NCBI RefSeq assembly: GCF_012317385.1
Contig: NZ_CP051144.1
Span: 1,488,001 to 1,552,000 of the forward strand
Direction: 5' to 3'
Length of the DNA: 64,000 nt
Origin: Romboutsia sp. CE17
GTDB lineage: Bacteria; Bacillota; Clostridia; Peptostreptococcales; Peptostreptococcaceae
Shown: positions 44,038 through 53,161 of the stretch, piece by piece
Position numbering within the stretch: position 1 is the first letter of the stretch
How the letters are laid out: each line of letters begins with the position of its first letter
Translations under genes and position numbers: made by a program
Notes under the pieces: model-generated
Database searches by the model: none
Told to the model about the DNA's origin: nothing
What the model saw: only the letters and a program-made list of their open reading frames with translations

Positions 44038-44553
44038 ATGAATACAGTAAAACTCGTAAGAAAAAGCAAAAAAGGAAATAACTTAGCTTTTTCAACACTA
44101 ATTAAAAGTTATGAAAAAGATTTATATAAAGTAGCAATAGCTATGACTAAAAATGATGATGATGCACTTGACTGTATACAAGAAGCAATACTTCAAGCCT
44201 ACATAAGTATAAAAGATTTAAGACAAGATGAGTATTTTAAAACATGGCTAATTAAAATCCTTATAAATAAATGTAATGCATTATTAAAAAAGAATAAAAA
44301 AATACTAAACTTAGATGTAAGTATTGCTGAAAATGATAAAGTAGAACAATCAGATAGATTAGAACTAAAAGATAGTATAAATAATTTAGATAGTAATTTA
44401 AAAATAATAGTAATTCTATACTATTATGAAGATATGAGTATAAAGGATATATCAGAAAGTTTAAATATACCACAAGGAACAATCAAATCAAGACTATCAA
44501 GAGCAAGAAGTAAGCTAAAAGAAATGCTAAGTATAGATGAGGAGGTACTGTAA
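44038..44553 (+). CDS. ECF-type RNA polymerase sigma factor (island cargo)
   Basis: A 171-aa sigma-70 factor with regions 2 and 4 only. Region 2 has LIKSYEKDLYKVAIAMTKN, then DALDCIQEAILQAY. Region 4 is YYYEDMSIKDISESLNIPQG followed by TIKSRLSRARSKL, the promoter -35 reader. ATG 44038 follows AAAGGGGGAA. The next gene starts one base after this stop and encodes a membrane protein with an N-terminal cytoplasmic part, the usual partner of such sigma factors. Probably released by a cell-envelope signal. It and its partner are the only cargo genes of the island. Confidence 0.92.
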   Translation: MNTVKLVRKSKKGNNLAFSTLIKSYEKDLYKVAIAMTKNDDDALDCIQEAILQAYISIKDLRQDEYFKTWLIKILINKCNALLKKNKKILNLDVSIAENDKVEQSDRLELKDSINNLDSNLKIIVILYYYEDMSIKDISESLNIPQGTIKSRLSRARSKLKEMLSIDEEVL

Positions 44554-44554
44554 T

Positions 44555-45916
44555 ATGGATAAAAATCTAGATGCCAAGATAAAAGAAATTTTACAAGAAA
44601 AAGATGATATTGTAGTTCCAATAAATATAACTAAAGGTATAGATAAAACTTTACAAAGTTTAAGTAATAGAAAATCAAGTAATAAGAAAAAAATTATTGT
44701 AGTAGCATCAGTTGCATTATTACTGATTGTAACTCCCTTAGGTGTAAAGGCTGTAAAAGATATATTTTATACTTACATACCAAGTACAGGAAATATAGTA
44801 AGTACTGATAATGTAATATATTTATTAGACAATCCTATAAATAAAAGAGTAGGAAACAGAAAAGTGACTTTAAATGAAGTTAGCTATGATAAGGAAAGTA
44901 AAACTATAATAGTAAGTGTGCAAGGAAATGGTCAACTACCTAGTAATAAAGCTATTATTAAAATTAATAAAGATACGATAAAAAGTAATACATCTAATAT
45001 AAGTAAGTTAGATGATACATCAGTAAATGCTTCTTGGGGTGGAAGTTATTTCTTTGAATATAATAAACAATATAATGAGAATAATATAAAATTAGAACTT
45101 ACTTTAGATAATGGTAGTAAGGCTGAATTTAATTGTAAACTAAGTAAAGCTAAACAAGTAAATAATATAAATGAATTAGGACCTAGTGCAATTAATAAAA
45201 ATATAGAAATAACAGCTATACTAGAGGAAGAAAATAATAAATTAGATGTTACATTTTTAAATAATTTACCACAAGATATGATAAGTGTAAACTATGGAAA
45301 AGCACCATATCCTATAAATGATGACCTAGATAAAACAGATGATGGAATTATAACGTTAAAGGATAATAATGGAAATGTATTAAAAGCAAAATTAGCAGAA
45401 GATACCGATTTATTAGCTTATAATAGATTTTACATAGATACAAAAAATCTTAAAAAACCTTTTACTATAGAGATACCATATATACAAATAATAACGCATA
45501 AAAATCTAAATAGTAGTGATATAATAGAGTTACCTATACCAAATAATGATGAAAAGATAAATATTAACAAAACAATAATGATAAATACAAAAGATGAAAT
45601 GTTTAAAGATGCAAACTCAGAAGTAAATATAATAAGTATACAAAGAGATGGAGAAAATTATACTATAGAGTTAGATTATCCTGATAATAAAGATAGAGAA
45701 GTAAAAATGTTAGACTGTGTAGTAGTGCCAGCTGGCAAAAGTATTACATCACAAGGAGAAGAATGGTTTGAAGGTGGACTTTCAGGAAATATATCAAAAG
45801 ATGGTAATAGAACTATAACTTTTAAACTACCTTATCCAGATAGTAATAAATTATTTATAAAAGTATTGGGTAATGAATACAAAATTAAAGGACCTTGGAA
45901 TATAAATATAGAATAA
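44555..45916 (+). CDS. membrane-anchored anti-sigma factor-like protein with DUF4179-like domain (island cargo)
   Basis: A 453-aa protein starting at ATG 44555 (GAGGAGGT 8 bases before). Residues 1-43 are cytoplasmic and should bind the sigma factor. One membrane helix follows (KKIIVVASVALLLIVTPLGV), then a large extracellular beta-rich part of about 390 residues resembling DUF4179 proteins. There is no zinc-binding anti-sigma motif (HxxxCxxC). Its role as anti-sigma is inferred from gene order and topology. A hairpin terminator follows at 46033-46075. Confidence 0.82.
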   Translation: MDKNLDAKIKEILQEKDDIVVPINITKGIDKTLQSLSNRKSSNKKKIIVVASVALLLIVTPLGVKAVKDIFYTYIPSTGNIVSTDNVIYLLDNPINKRVGNRKVTLNEVSYDKESKTIIVSVQGNGQLPSNKAIIKINKDTIKSNTSNISKLDDTSVNASWGGSYFFEYNKQYNENNIKLELTLDNGSKAEFNCKLSKAKQVNNINELGPSAINKNIEITAILEEENNKLDVTFLNNLPQDMISVNYGKAPYPINDDLDKTDDGIITLKDNNGNVLKAKLAEDTDLLAYNRFYIDTKNLKKPFTIEIPYIQIITHKNLNSSDIIELPIPNNDEKININKTIMINTKDEMFKDANSEVNIISIQRDGENYTIELDYPDNKDREVKMLDCVVVPAGKSITSQGEEWFEGGLSGNISKDGNRTITFKLPYPDSNKLFIKVLGNEYKIKGPWNINIE

Positions 45917-46032
45917 TTATTATGTATTGTATAATAGTGTGATATTAGATTAGAATTAAAATTTTATATAAAATAGAAATATATATTAATAAAAATTCGT
46001 AATCTTAATATATTGCGAACATTTATATTAAA

Positions 46033-46075
46033 AATAACCATACATAGTTATTGAAAATACCTTGGTATGGTTATT
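46033..46075 (+). terminator. terminator of the sigma/anti-sigma operon
   Basis: AATAACCATAC pairs perfectly with GTATGGTTATT around a 21-base loop, followed by a T-rich end. It parallels in place and in part of its sequence (AACCA...TGGTT, TTGAAAA in the loop) the passenger terminator of the IS1595 element. Confidence 0.7.
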
Positions 46076-46088
46076 CTTAATCTTATAT

Positions 46089-46113
46089 TATCGCAAAGTA
46101 AGCTAACATATTC
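46089..46113 (-). repeat. diverged IS1595-type terminal repeat next to the sigma cargo
   Basis: This 25-base stretch (TATCGCAAAGTAAGC then TAACATATTC) matches the right end of the IS1595 element (32529-32553) at 18 of 25 positions and has the same distance relation to the preceding terminator. It stops 2 bases before the stop codon of the island gene at 46115. Confidence 0.6.
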
Positions 46114-46114
46114 T

Positions 46115-46873
46115 TTAAAGACCTAATTTTTTTATTTTTTCTTTCTTTTTCAACTTGCTTGAAATCTCTAAAAGTTTATCATTTTTAACATCTTGTTTTG
46201 TTTTAATTAATTTTTTAATTCTTTCTTCATCAGCATTAAACATATTTTTAAGTTCATTATAAGCAAATGCATCCTCTGATTTACTTAAATTAATCATATT
46301 TTCCATTGAGTTATTTGGAGAGGAACTAGCAAAAAATAGATTAGTTACTCCTTTTTCAAGTTTATTATTCTTATCTTGTTCTTTTGATAATTTTTCTTTA
46401 AGTTCTTTATTTTCTTTTTCTAACTCTGCAATTGTTCTTTTATCCCTCTTAAATAGTTTAATCAAACGCCTTGTGAGACTCTGTGGCTCGTTATGAAGGT
46501 CATTAACTAGCATTATAATATCGTTCATGCTAGATGTAAAATTTTCGTTAGTTATATCAATCAATTCAAGATGGTTATCCTCTGTATTTAAATTATTTTC
46601 AGTGTTTTTAGATATTGCATCATTTTTAATTTCATCAATTCTAACTTTTCCATATCCATATTCATTTTTATACTTACCAGCCCACGTATGATACCCATAA
46701 GATGTGAATTGTTTCCCATCATATCTTTTATAGTTTTTATCCTTAGAAATTCTTTCATTGAACTTCCATACACTATTGTAAGTAAGTTTACTTGCATCTC
46801 CATCAAGTTCAGTTATTCTTAATTTTATAATTTCTTCAATTTCTTTTTTATCTATTTCAATCTTTTTTCCCAC
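46115..46873 (-). CDS. small accessory protein of the recombinase island (TnpC/GinD position), 252 aa
   Basis: Last gene of the recombinase operon. Residues 20-90 contain a DNA-binding-like segment (LTYNSVWKFNERIS, then SYGYHTWAGKYKNEYGYGK). Residues 145-180 form a coiled coil (IAELEKENKELKEKLSKEQD). The tail is a second charged helix. It takes the place of TnpC in Tn554 and of GinD in GInt islands, helper proteins for recombination; sequence relation to them is not established by eye. GTG 46873 follows AAAGGAGACG with a rather long gap. It starts 27 bp after the 613-aa recombinase. Confidence 0.65.
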   Translation of the reverse strand: MGKKIEIDKKEIEEIIKLRITELDGDASKLTYNSVWKFNERISKDKNYKRYDGKQFTSYGYHTWAGKYKNEYGYGKVRIDEIKNDAISKNTENNLNTEDNHLELIDITNENFTSSMNDIIMLVNDLHNEPQSLTRRLIKLFKRDKRTIAELEKENKELKEKLSKEQDKNNKLEKGVTNLFFASSSPNNSMENMINLSKSEDAFAYNELKNMFNADEERIKKLIKTKQDVKNDKLLEISSKLKKKEKIKKLGL

Positions 46874-46900
46874 TGCAAATGCGTCTCCTTTTGTATATTA

Positions 46901-48742
46901 TTACTCAATACTATCACTCAATGTGCTGAGTATGCTATCCAGATACAATCTATCTTTTCCTCCATCAATATTATTGATTAATTTAGTATTACTGCTCATA
47001 GCAATATCTGATGCCATACTTTCAATATCACTTCTTATATTTAAAGCCATTCTTTTCAAATCCCTGTAATCATCCTCGTTTACAACTAAGTCTCCATTAA
47101 CAAATTCTAATCCCACATTTTCAAATAAATTTAATAGAAACTCAACATTTTGTTCATACAGTTGTCTTCTTGGTTTAATCTCTTCATTTTTAACCTTTTC
47201 AATAATTTGTTTGGCATTACTCAATGATGGTTCACACCACCATTTACTACACTTAAAACAGTACGTTTCATCTTCGCAACAGTAACCATCTTCAGAAAAA
47301 TTAGCCATGCAGAAACCGACATCGTACATTGGTATACATAAGTCGATATCTTTAGGGCACTTTAACGGCATCTTGGATACTATTTCCATAATAGTTTCAT
47401 TATCTACGATATTTTCTTTACTTTTAACCATCATAGCATTTACATATTTGACTATTTCACTGTCTGCATAATAGCTAGTGCTACAGGTATAATTATCTAA
47501 AGTGCTTAAACATCTATGACCTCCCATGATAGCTATATATGGCGGAGCTATTCCTTGAAGTAGCAAAGATGTAAACGCAAAGTGTCTAGTATCTCCTAGG
47601 TTCACCTCTCTTTTTATACTAGATTCTTCATACTTATTTCTGATTATATTTGAATAAAACTTTTTAAGTAAAATATCTAGAATGTTTATTGAAAATTTAT
47701 CTTTATTGATTTTTTCCACTCCTTTTGAAACATTAAAAAGTTCTACAACCCTATATGAAATAAGCGTATCACTGTTCCCATATTTTTCGATATCAGTTTT
47801 ATCTATATAATCTTGAATTAATTCATATATATCTTTTGTTATTTTTAATCTATCGAGCACAGGTAGTAACCTTCTTTTAAAGTTAGCTCTTTGCTTTATT
47901 CTACCAATTTTAAGATAAAAATTATCATCATCTTTGATTAAACAATCTCTAGGTATTTTTGTGCAAAACTCACTAGGTCTCATAGGTATTATATTAGTTA
48001 TTTTCCACCATAAAAGAATTGGGTAATATAAAAGTTTATCATCTTCTTTTACAGTATCGTCATTATAGAAAAATTTTTTTATATAATGGTCTAAGAGAAG
48101 TATATCTCTAGTTCTAGGTAGTTCCCTTGATTTTCTTTCGATTGTTAAACTATTTATGTAGCTATGAATATTTTCTAGATACACAGTTCCAACTTCATCA
48201 TGTCTCTGTAAAAAGTAGTCTTCTACTGAGTATACAAAATCCAGAACAGCATATGCTTTTTCGTACAAAGTTTTATCTTTGACATTCATGCTATCAAAAT
48301 ACCACTTTATTCCCAATCCATTCTTTTCATCTATAAAATCATCACTAAAATTATTAGTTTCTTTTATAAATGAAAGTAAGTCCTTATACTTACTACATGC
48401 ACTGCCGTAGCTAGCATTGCCTTTTGAATTATCAAAAGAATCTAATAGTTTGCTAGCTACCCAGTATTTTATAACTAGTATATCATCTTTATTAACACCT
48501 TTGAATTTCAACACTTTTAATTCCGAAAAATCTATGTATCGGTATTGGTTATTCAATGCTTCATCTACTACCCATAAATCATCCTCAAATTTTCCGTTTG
48601 TAACCCCTTTTGAGAATTTACCAGCATTAAGAATATTGTTTTTATACAGTTTTTCCTTCAATAACTCAACATCTTCCAGTGGGTCATATATTTCTTCTTG
48701 TATTAAATCAATATCTATATCTTCTATCAAATCTACACTCAT
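46901..48742 (-). CDS. tyrosine recombinase with C-terminal Cys-rich domain (TnpB-like), 613 aa
   Basis: A TnpB-like tyrosine recombinase. Box I Arg is in PMRPSEFC. The second Arg is in LGDTRHFAFTSLLLQG (the first His of HxxR is Gly here). The third box His and nucleophile Tyr are in MGGHRCLSTLDNYTC. After the catalytic domain comes a Cys cluster (CPKDIDLC, CMANFSEDGYCC, CFKCSKWWC), probably zinc-binding, also seen in TnpB-type transposases. ATG 48742 follows GAGGTGA. It lies 14 bp after the 954-aa gene, so all are translated together. Confidence 0.88.
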   Translation of the reverse strand: MSVDLIEDIDIDLIQEEIYDPLEDVELLKEKLYKNNILNAGKFSKGVTNGKFEDDLWVVDEALNNQYRYIDFSELKVLKFKGVNKDDILVIKYWVASKLLDSFDNSKGNASYGSACSKYKDLLSFIKETNNFSDDFIDEKNGLGIKWYFDSMNVKDKTLYEKAYAVLDFVYSVEDYFLQRHDEVGTVYLENIHSYINSLTIERKSRELPRTRDILLLDHYIKKFFYNDDTVKEDDKLLYYPILLWWKITNIIPMRPSEFCTKIPRDCLIKDDDNFYLKIGRIKQRANFKRRLLPVLDRLKITKDIYELIQDYIDKTDIEKYGNSDTLISYRVVELFNVSKGVEKINKDKFSINILDILLKKFYSNIIRNKYEESSIKREVNLGDTRHFAFTSLLLQGIAPPYIAIMGGHRCLSTLDNYTCSTSYYADSEIVKYVNAMMVKSKENIVDNETIMEIVSKMPLKCPKDIDLCIPMYDVGFCMANFSEDGYCCEDETYCFKCSKWWCEPSLSNAKQIIEKVKNEEIKPRRQLYEQNVEFLLNLFENVGLEFVNGDLVVNEDDYRDLKRMALNIRSDIESMASDIAMSSNTKLINNIDGGKDRLYLDSILSTLSDSIE

Positions 48743-48756
48743 AAAATCACCTCAAT

Positions 48757-51621
48757 TTAATTGCTATTATCTAGTATGTAATTGTATAAATCATCTGTAT
48801 CTGGAATATTATCATATATTTCTAAGAAGTCATTTCTTGATATTTGTAAATAATTATAAACAATTTCTTCCCCATATCTAGATACTGCCTCACCCATTAT
48901 TTCTACTTTACGATTAATCGATGCTGTTAATTTCATTTTGTTACCGATATTTTTCTCAGCAAAGTATTTCTGTACATCTTCTCTCAAAGAGCTTAGAATG
49001 GAATCTAATGCGTACAGTGATGGTATATGATATGAGCATGACTTACAACTTTTTTTAATATTAACACATCCCGTTTTAGACACTAGGCATTGTATATTTT
49101 TTTCTTTAGATGGTAGCCTTTCACAATATATATCAATTAACTTATCAACTACTTCCTCTAATTTTAATCCATTTAGCATCTTTAAAATTTTATTTTTATC
49201 ACTATTAAATCTACCTGTCAAACCAACAACTGCCTCAACTTTTTCATAATCACCAAACATTGTATTTATTGCTTCGATTGCAATACTTTTATTTTCCATT
49301 TCTTTCGATTGCATCCCTATCATATCTAGTAATTTTTCTGTTATGTATCCAAATTCTCCTCTTCTAAATAACAATTCTGTTAAAAATTCAATTTCTTCAA
49401 TATTGAATTTTAAGTAAGGTATTGTAGATGATTCAAGAGTATGTCCACGTAATTGTGCAACTATCTCTAGAACTCTACTTTTTTCATCACCTCTTGATAC
49501 TATACTGTACACAAAGCTCATTACAGTTTTATTCATTTTTTTGGATTTAAACTTAAATCCATTAAGTTTACTACCTTCAAAGAATTTGCATATTGTATAA
49601 TCACTAGGCTGTTCATTCACACTTTCAAAATACATCAACGGGTCATCAATTTTATCACTACTAAAGATTCCCATATTATTTAAATATAATTCTAGAACAA
49701 TAACCGCTGTAGCGAAAGCAGGTGCTAAATTATCAGAGCAGAAAAAGTGACCATTCATTTGAGTCTTAGATATTAAAAATTCTTTTTGAATCACTCTAGT
49801 AGTAAGAATTTTAGATTGACTTATCGAGAGTTTATTATTTCTAAACCATTCTATTGAATCAATATTCCATTGATAAAGGAGGTCAGCTATTTCTATTCTA
49901 GGAAATGTTGATACATCTCCATGTCTCCACGCATTATTTAAATGAAGTATTAAATATAACCAAATAGATGGGTACACCATTTGACTCATATCATACTTAT
50001 TCTTGTAAAATCCTCCATTTAAAATTTTATCAATATGGTAATCTATATCAGTTAGAAATTTGAATAGTGATTTATATTCTTCAAAATTATAAATTTCTAC
50101 ATCACCCAATTCATCTGATTCATTATCGTTTCTTGAAGAATAAGGAGATACTAAATCATTTACAGAGTAACCTTTAGATAATTTATTAGTTTTATCTAAT
50201 TTTATTTTTATATCTCCAAATACAGATATAGAAAATTGCGAAATAGCAATGGAAACACTTTCACTACTACCTGTTATAAATGGATTTATTAATCTAGGAG
50301 TTAATTGATAGAATTCGTTAACTTTGTAAGTAGATAGCATTCTATCTATTGCTCGACTAGCATTTATCATCCCAGTAATTTTAGCCTTCATTGTTCTTTT
50401 ACCTGCTGATGATGTAGTTAATCTTCCATAAACATATTCAAACCATTTTTTATTAGTATAAACAGAATTATTTAAATAAGTAAGTTCATCAATCATGCTT
50501 AATTTCATTAAAAATGTATCATAAGGAGTTTCACAACTTACAGTGTTAAATAACTTCTTTTGTTCTATCTCGGATTTTATTTTTTCTGCATCAACTCTAT
50601 CGTAAAGAGTTGAAACACGAGTTTGCTGTGCGTCTTTACCAATTATAAATGGAGGTGCTTTAAACCCTCTTATTTTGGAGGCTACAGTGCTACCATATTC
50701 ATCTTTAACCATATCAAATGTTAAATATCTTTCTCCAAATTCTTCCCTTTGATTTGATATAAATTCAATATCAGATTCTTTATAATACCCCTTTCCTGTT
50801 GATTTATCAATTTCTGGTTTTATATCAAATATCACAGTTGTTCTATAAAAAGTACTAGGTGAAAGGCCAAGTTTTTGGGCAGCCTCGTTTTTTTCTATAC
50901 CATCTATTTTTCTAAATACTTCGTTTTTAACTTTTTCAACATCAGATATTTTTACCATGACTTTATCTCTATTTTTCTTAGCATAGTAAGGTATTTTAAT
51001 TTTTTCTAACCTTGTTAATCTTGTGTTGCCTATGATATCGGAAGCACAATTAAGCGACATATGATTTTCAAGAAAATCACATTGTAGTTTTAGTAATTTT
51101 TCTACATCTGCATTTAATAAAAACATTTCACAACCGTCTATTTTTGTTTTTAAGTTTAATTCATCTATTAGACTACGAAAAGACTTTGTAGTTATACCTA
51201 ATTGCTTACTAGCATCTCTTAAACTTATATACTCATTTGTGTTATTGCTCACTTTATTTTGTAATCTATCTTCTATAACTCTCTCTAGACTTTCTTTGTG
51301 ATAATAAGAAAACCCTTTGTCATCAATATGTTTTGCATAGAGTGGTTTTCTTATTGGTTTTAGATTATATTGTTTAGTTATAGTTTCAAAAATTTTTCTT
51401 GTAGATGCCATCTCGACTGCATCTTCATAATATAAGTATTGTTTATTCCAGTCATTTCTTAATTCTATATAATAGTCTAGTTCTTGTTTGCTATAAAATT
51501 TAGTTTTACCATTTTTATACTTAAAATCTTTAATATATTTTTTTGAAAATACCTCAAATTGATTTTTATTCATCTCCATGTATTTCATGGCATCATCCTT
51601 AGGTATATATTCACTTTCCAT
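48757..51621 (-). CDS. giant tyrosine recombinase with tandem winged-helix repeats, 954 aa
   Basis: The N-terminal 355 residues hold about six units of about 50-60 residues. Each has an excisionase/MerR-like helix-turn-helix core and an aromatic wing: YIPKDDAMKYMEM near 5, YLYYEDAVEMA near 60, YISLRDASKQLGI near 129, MSLNCASDIIG near 187, IEKNEAAQKLGLS near 240, and YLTFDMVKDEYG near 297. The catalytic half is divergent: box I Arg is in NNAWRHGDVSTFPR, and LRGHTLESSTIPY carries the box III Arg-Gly-His and Tyr. A C-terminal Cys group (CLVSKTGCVNIKKSCKSC) may bind zinc. It is longer than Tn554 TnpB (630 aa). ATG 51621 follows AAAGGAT. Middle gene of the recombinase operon. Confidence 0.8.
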   Translation of the reverse strand: MESEYIPKDDAMKYMEMNKNQFEVFSKKYIKDFKYKNGKTKFYSKQELDYYIELRNDWNKQYLYYEDAVEMASTRKIFETITKQYNLKPIRKPLYAKHIDDKGFSYYHKESLERVIEDRLQNKVSNNTNEYISLRDASKQLGITTKSFRSLIDELNLKTKIDGCEMFLLNADVEKLLKLQCDFLENHMSLNCASDIIGNTRLTRLEKIKIPYYAKKNRDKVMVKISDVEKVKNEVFRKIDGIEKNEAAQKLGLSPSTFYRTTVIFDIKPEIDKSTGKGYYKESDIEFISNQREEFGERYLTFDMVKDEYGSTVASKIRGFKAPPFIIGKDAQQTRVSTLYDRVDAEKIKSEIEQKKLFNTVSCETPYDTFLMKLSMIDELTYLNNSVYTNKKWFEYVYGRLTTSSAGKRTMKAKITGMINASRAIDRMLSTYKVNEFYQLTPRLINPFITGSSESVSIAISQFSISVFGDIKIKLDKTNKLSKGYSVNDLVSPYSSRNDNESDELGDVEIYNFEEYKSLFKFLTDIDYHIDKILNGGFYKNKYDMSQMVYPSIWLYLILHLNNAWRHGDVSTFPRIEIADLLYQWNIDSIEWFRNNKLSISQSKILTTRVIQKEFLISKTQMNGHFFCSDNLAPAFATAVIVLELYLNNMGIFSSDKIDDPLMYFESVNEQPSDYTICKFFEGSKLNGFKFKSKKMNKTVMSFVYSIVSRGDEKSRVLEIVAQLRGHTLESSTIPYLKFNIEEIEFLTELLFRRGEFGYITEKLLDMIGMQSKEMENKSIAIEAINTMFGDYEKVEAVVGLTGRFNSDKNKILKMLNGLKLEEVVDKLIDIYCERLPSKEKNIQCLVSKTGCVNIKKSCKSCSYHIPSLYALDSILSSLREDVQKYFAEKNIGNKMKLTASINRKVEIMGEAVSRYGEEIVYNYLQISRNDFLEIYDNIPDTDDLYNYILDNSN

Positions 51622-51674
51622 AAATTCAATCCTTTGTTATTTATTTTTATATATTATATAAATTCAACGTGTGA

Positions 51675-52982
51675 TTATTCATCATCATCAGCTAGTTGAC
51701 TATACACTTTAACCCCCGCCTCAGCATTATCAATTATAATAGCATCATCAATATACGGTTTACAAGAATCAGAGTAATCGTCTCCCCTTAAATTAGCTAA
51801 TATTCTCTTATTAGGTACTCCATTTACATTAGTTAATCCTATCTCTACGCATATATTTGAAAAGATACCTCTTCCAATATGCGTTGCCCAAGGTGCATTA
51901 AGATACTTTTTATACTCTGAATATGAATTTTCTTTAAGGTATTCTAAGAATGCCTCTTTAACTTTATTAAATCTCTTTCTGTAAGTACTTCCTGACATCG
52001 GATTCCCATATTTATCAATAAATAATGCTCTGCTAATCTTATTGGTTCTCTCTAAAATTTCAGACCTACGTTTCAAATGAGTCTCCCATCTTTCCTTTAA
52101 TTTATTATCAAAATCAAATACAGGCTGATTTCTTCTATGCTTCTTAGGACTACTAGTGTCTATTTGTATTCCTCTAGGTACGAATAACTCATCAGTTCTA
52201 TCTGTGATATTTGCCTCAAGAATAAAAGTCCCTTCTTGCATATCAGCATAATCTTGGTATTCATTATAAATACTAACATCATCTAGTATTAAATTAACAA
52301 CTTCTCCTCTTCTGAGCCCTCCCATAATTTGAAGTGCTATTCCAAACTCTATATCAGGTGCTTTTTCTTTAGCTAAAGATAAGAATTTTTTCCATAGTTT
52401 CCTACTCATATTATTTCGTTTTTCATTAGCCACCCTTTTCTTACTTGGTCTTATTACTTTGTGATTTGGGTCATCAAAAGGTGATAGGTGTACCTTTTTA
52501 CCTTTGCTTCCATTAGATGGTTTACATATCTTATATTCTATCTTCATCTTTTTGTTCTTCATTATTTTTTTTCTAATTATAAATGAATAAAAATTTATTA
52601 GTATATTTTCTTTCTGCTCGACTGTGTCTAGTGAGTTCTTCAAAGTAGTTCCACAATAGTTTAAGTATTTAGATGCATGAACTAATTCTAGCCCAAAGAA
52701 TCCTTCTTCTTTAAGTTTAAGGAAGTCTTCATCTTCGCCTTCTTTGACTTTGCTTTTTACATAATTTAAAAAAGCACAAACAATAATAGCTGTATTTTTT
52801 CTTGTACTTATAGCTTTTTTCCCATAGTACAATGTTATGAATTCAGTTAGTGAACTAGGTATAGAGATTGTATAACCTTCCTCAGTTATTAACTGTTCTT
52901 CAATCACTACTTTCATTTCTCTTTTTATTTCACCATCTTGTATATAGTCAACTACTCTCTGTTTTTGTTTATACTCAACCAA
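51675..52982 (-). CDS. tyrosine recombinase (TnpA-like), 435 aa
   Basis: First gene of the operon. A SAM-like core-binding domain (about residues 40-140) precedes the catalytic domain. Box I is MGGLRRGEVVNL (Arg224 region), and box II ATHIGRGIFSN has the HxxR pattern. The last box is NLRGDDYSDSCKPYIDD with Tyr as nucleophile, where Asp replaces the usual His/Trp. The start is TTG 52982 with AGAAGGTG 8 bases ahead. It lies 170 bp from the right end of the island, pointing inward, as tnpA does in Tn554. Confidence 0.88.
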   Translation of the reverse strand: MVEYKQKQRVVDYIQDGEIKREMKVVIEEQLITEEGYTISIPSSLTEFITLYYGKKAISTRKNTAIIVCAFLNYVKSKVKEGEDEDFLKLKEEGFFGLELVHASKYLNYCGTTLKNSLDTVEQKENILINFYSFIIRKKIMKNKKMKIEYKICKPSNGSKGKKVHLSPFDDPNHKVIRPSKKRVANEKRNNMSRKLWKKFLSLAKEKAPDIEFGIALQIMGGLRRGEVVNLILDDVSIYNEYQDYADMQEGTFILEANITDRTDELFVPRGIQIDTSSPKKHRRNQPVFDFDNKLKERWETHLKRRSEILERTNKISRALFIDKYGNPMSGSTYRKRFNKVKEAFLEYLKENSYSEYKKYLNAPWATHIGRGIFSNICVEIGLTNVNGVPNKRILANLRGDDYSDSCKPYIDDAIIIDNAEAGVKVYSQLADDDE

Positions 52983-53034
52983 TAAAAAAACACCTTCTCT
53001 CTGCCATTATATTTTATGTTTATATACCATTTCT

Positions 53035-53064
53035 ATTCTATAACTTTTTTATAACTTATAGAAT
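53035..53064. repeat. inverted pair of recombinase-site-like 12-mers, right end
   Basis: ATTCTATAACTT (53035-53046) and AACTTATAGAAT (53053-53064; one mismatch) repeat the pair at the left end with closer spacing. Another partial copy, TTTTATAACTT, is at 53124-53134. Confidence 0.55.
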
Positions 53065-53153
53065 AGCTTATAGTATTCATATAATAACATTTAAAGGTGT
53101 CACTTGTCATCTATTTACTTGTATTTTATAACTTTATTAAAAGGCGTTCACAT

Positions 53154-53161
53154 TAACAGTA
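53154..53161. repeat. attachment core, right copy (TAACAGTA)
   Basis: The second copy of the 8-bp core. Just inside the island both ends read ATGT(G)AAC away from the core, a short inverted similarity. Confidence 0.75.

Larger units (their letters stand above)
43733..53153. mobile_element. 9.4-kb tyrosine-recombinase island (Tn554/GInt-like) inserted in ybjQ
   Basis: The island runs from one TAACAGTA copy to the other (about 9421 bp). It has three tyrosine recombinase genes and a small coiled-coil gene in one minus-strand operon, plus an ECF sigma/anti-sigma cargo on the plus strand. The order large-recombinase trio plus small gene matches Tn554 tnpABC and the four-gene set of GInt islands. 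There is no relaxase, no conjugation gene and no phage gene. The ybjQ halves rejoin in frame, which fixes the ends precisely. Both ends hold inverted pairs of ATTCTATAACTT. Confidence 0.87.

Noticed and set aside
46901-52982. Classical RIT (recombinase-in-trio) element
   Set aside because: RIT recombinases are roughly equal in size (about 300-420 aa); here one is 954 aa and one 613 aa with Cys-rich tails, nearer to Tn554/GInt.
43733-53153. Island as prophage or integrative conjugative element
   Set aside because: There is no relaxase, type IV secretion, capsid, terminase or lysis gene; only recombinases, one helper gene and the sigma pair.
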